Assembly: GCA_007134405.1 (NCBI GenBank)
Contig: SLKW01000491.1
Coordinates: forward strand, 1-6,378
Reading direction: 5' to 3'
DNA length: 6,378 bases
Origin: Paracoccaceae bacterium
GTDB taxonomy: Bacteria > Pseudomonadota > Alphaproteobacteria > Rhodobacterales > Rhodobacteraceae
How positions within the stretch are numbered: position 1 is the first letter of the stretch; each line of letters starts with the position of its first letter. This document shows, piece by piece, positions 5,425-6,378 of the stretch. The position numbers were made by a program, and so were the translations under genes. The notes beneath the pieces were generated by a model, which saw only the letters and a list, made by a program, of their open reading frames with translations, searched no databases and was not told the origin of the DNA.

Positions 5425-5445
5425 TCCGCGACGAAGGAGATTGCC

Positions 5446-6378
5446 ATGCGGAAGTCCACTCGCCTTGCCTTTTCGACCGCACTGATCGCGGGCCTCGGTG
5501 TTGCTCCTGTCTTTGCCGCGCCGGAGGGCTGGTCGCCCCTCCTTCAGCCAGCCGACCTTGCCGCGTTGCTGGACTCGCATGGCGACGAAATCCGGGTCGT
5601 CCACGTCACCGGCGACTTTGCCGAGGGCCACATTCCCGGCGCGGCCTCCGCGCCCTATGCCGAGTGGCGCTCGAGCCCCGAAAACCCCGGTGCGCTGCGC
5701 GACCGTGAAGAGTTTGCCGAACTCGCGCGCACCTTGGGCCTGACGTCCGAGACGCCAACGGTTGTCGTCCATGCCGGGGCCGACCCGACCGACATGGGCG
5801 CCGCTGCCCGCGTTTACTGGACCCTCAAATCGCTCGGGGTCGAGGATCTTGCGCTGCTGAACGGCGGGTTTGCGGCCTGGCAAGAGGCCGGTTTGCCGAT
5901 CTCGACCAGCGCCGCGGGCATCGCACCTACCCAGTATGACTTTGTCTGGAAGGACACTTGGCGTGTCTCGACCGAAGAGGTTGTCGAACTCGCCGAGGCG
6001 GGCGACTCGCGGCTGATCGATGCGCGCCCCACCGGTTTTTTCGAGGGCCTGCAATGGTCGATCGCCGCGCCGGGCACGATTCGCAATTCGAACAACATGA
6101 CCTACGAGCAATTCTTTGACGGCAACCATATGCTTGGAGCCGAGAAGATCCGCGATCTGGCCGAGCGCGAGGGCTACACCGATTCGCCCCTGACCGTGAG
6201 CTTTTGCAACACCGGACACTGGGCGGCAATCAACTGGTTCGCGCTGAGCGAGCTGGCCGAGGTGCCCAATACCCGGCTCTACGCTGAATCGATGGCCGAA
6301 TACGCTGCCGAGGGTCACCCGCTCGACAATGCGCCGAACCGGTTGGTCTATTTCTGGCGCTCCACCTCGCGTTGGGCC
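5446..6378 (+). CDS. Exported two-domain rhodanese / sulfurtransferase (cut by right edge)
   Basis: At least 311 codons from ATG 5446, preceded by a strong AAGGAGA, running off the right end. Residues 1-24 form a Sec signal peptide (basic MRKSTR, hydrophobic core, VFA before APEGW), so the enzyme is probably periplasmic. Two rhodanese domains follow. The first (about 32-155) has FAEGHIPGAASAPYAEWR (58-75) and LLNGGFAAWQEAG (137-149) but no cysteine in its active-loop position (HAGADPTDMGAA), as is usual for the inactive half. The second (about 173-295) has LIDARPTGFFEG (190-201) and the active loop CNTGHWA with catalytic Cys254. Such enzymes move sulfane sulfur via a cysteine persulfide from a donor such as thiosulfate to an acceptor thiol or cyanide; the true substrate here is unknown. 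The last visible residues (VYFWRSTSRW) suggest the C-terminus is near. The leader carries two small ORFs and a hairpin that may regulate it. Confidence 0.9.
   Translation, partial: MRKSTRLAFSTALIAGLGVAPVFAAPEGWSPLLQPADLAALLDSHGDEIRVVHVTGDFAEGHIPGAASAPYAEWRSSPENPGALRDREEFAELARTLGLTSETPTVVVHAGADPTDMGAAARVYWTLKSLGVEDLALLNGGFAAWQEAGLPISTSAAGIAPTQYDFVWKDTWRVSTEEVVELAEAGDSRLIDARPTGFFEGLQWSIAAPGTIRNSNNMTYEQFFDGNHMLGAEKIRDLAEREGYTDSPLTVSFCNTGHWAAINWFALSELAEVPNTRLYAESMAEYAAEGHPLDNAPNRLVYFWRSTSRWA

Noticed and set aside
5103..5445. A known riboswitch (for example SAM-II) ahead of the sulfur gene
   Set aside because: The conserved core sequences and pseudoknot pattern of SAM-II are not seen; only simple hairpins are present.
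5230..6318. A 362-codon minus-strand open frame opposite the sulfurtransferase gene
   Set aside because: The plus-strand frame has a signal peptide, two rhodanese domains and a strong ribosome binding site; the opposite frame has no family features.

Overview
The window looks like chromosome of a high-G+C alphaproteobacterium, most likely a member of the Rhodobacteraceae (Paracoccus/Rhodobacter type). The basis is the alphaproteobacterial style of the ribosomal proteins, in particular an S9 with a long acidic N-terminal extension, together with a DctB-like kinase, an SseB-family protein and strongly G/C-ending codons. No transposase, phage gene or CRISPR array is visible.

Layout, left to right. 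(1) Minus strand, 1-2460: a YbjJ-like MFS transporter, then purQ (glutaminase subunit of FGAM synthase), then the first ~169 codons of a DctB-like membrane sensor kinase that runs off the left edge. All three face the same way with gaps of 84 and 49 bases and may share a transcript. (2) 2461-2733: a mostly non-coding gap holding the intrinsic terminator of the ribosomal operon, a 15-bp palindrome and an A/T-rich block that is the probable MFS promoter region. (3) Minus strand, 2734-3713: the rplM-rpsI operon (L13, S9), two bases apart, with an A/T-rich promoter region at about 3813-3862. (4) Plus strand, 3935-4279: a tRNA-Leu(UAA) gene interrupted in the anticodon loop by a 258-nt group I intron. 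(5) Minus strand, 4293-5102: an SseB-family protein gene, tail to tail with the tRNA. (6) 5103-5445: a divergent leader region with inverted repeats and two overlapping candidate small ORFs. (7) Plus strand, 5446 to the right edge: an exported two-domain rhodanese (sulfurtransferase), cut by the window end.

The standout is the split tRNA-Leu(UAA). The two exons join into a complete cloverleaf with a long variable arm and an encoded CCA. The insertion lies exactly between U34 and A35, the position used by the cyanobacterial and plastid tRNA-Leu(UAA) group I intron. The insert carries recognisable P, Q, R and S core elements and can be folded by hand into P1-P4 and P6-P9 with a U·G pair at the 5' splice site and a terminal G. 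The classic examples of this intron are cyanobacterial and plastid; the textbook proteobacterial tRNA group I introns are in other tRNAs (Agrobacterium tRNA-Arg, Azoarcus tRNA-Ile). A second point of interest is the pair of small ORFs in the leader of the sulfurtransferase gene. The remaining genes are ordinary housekeeping or transport functions.
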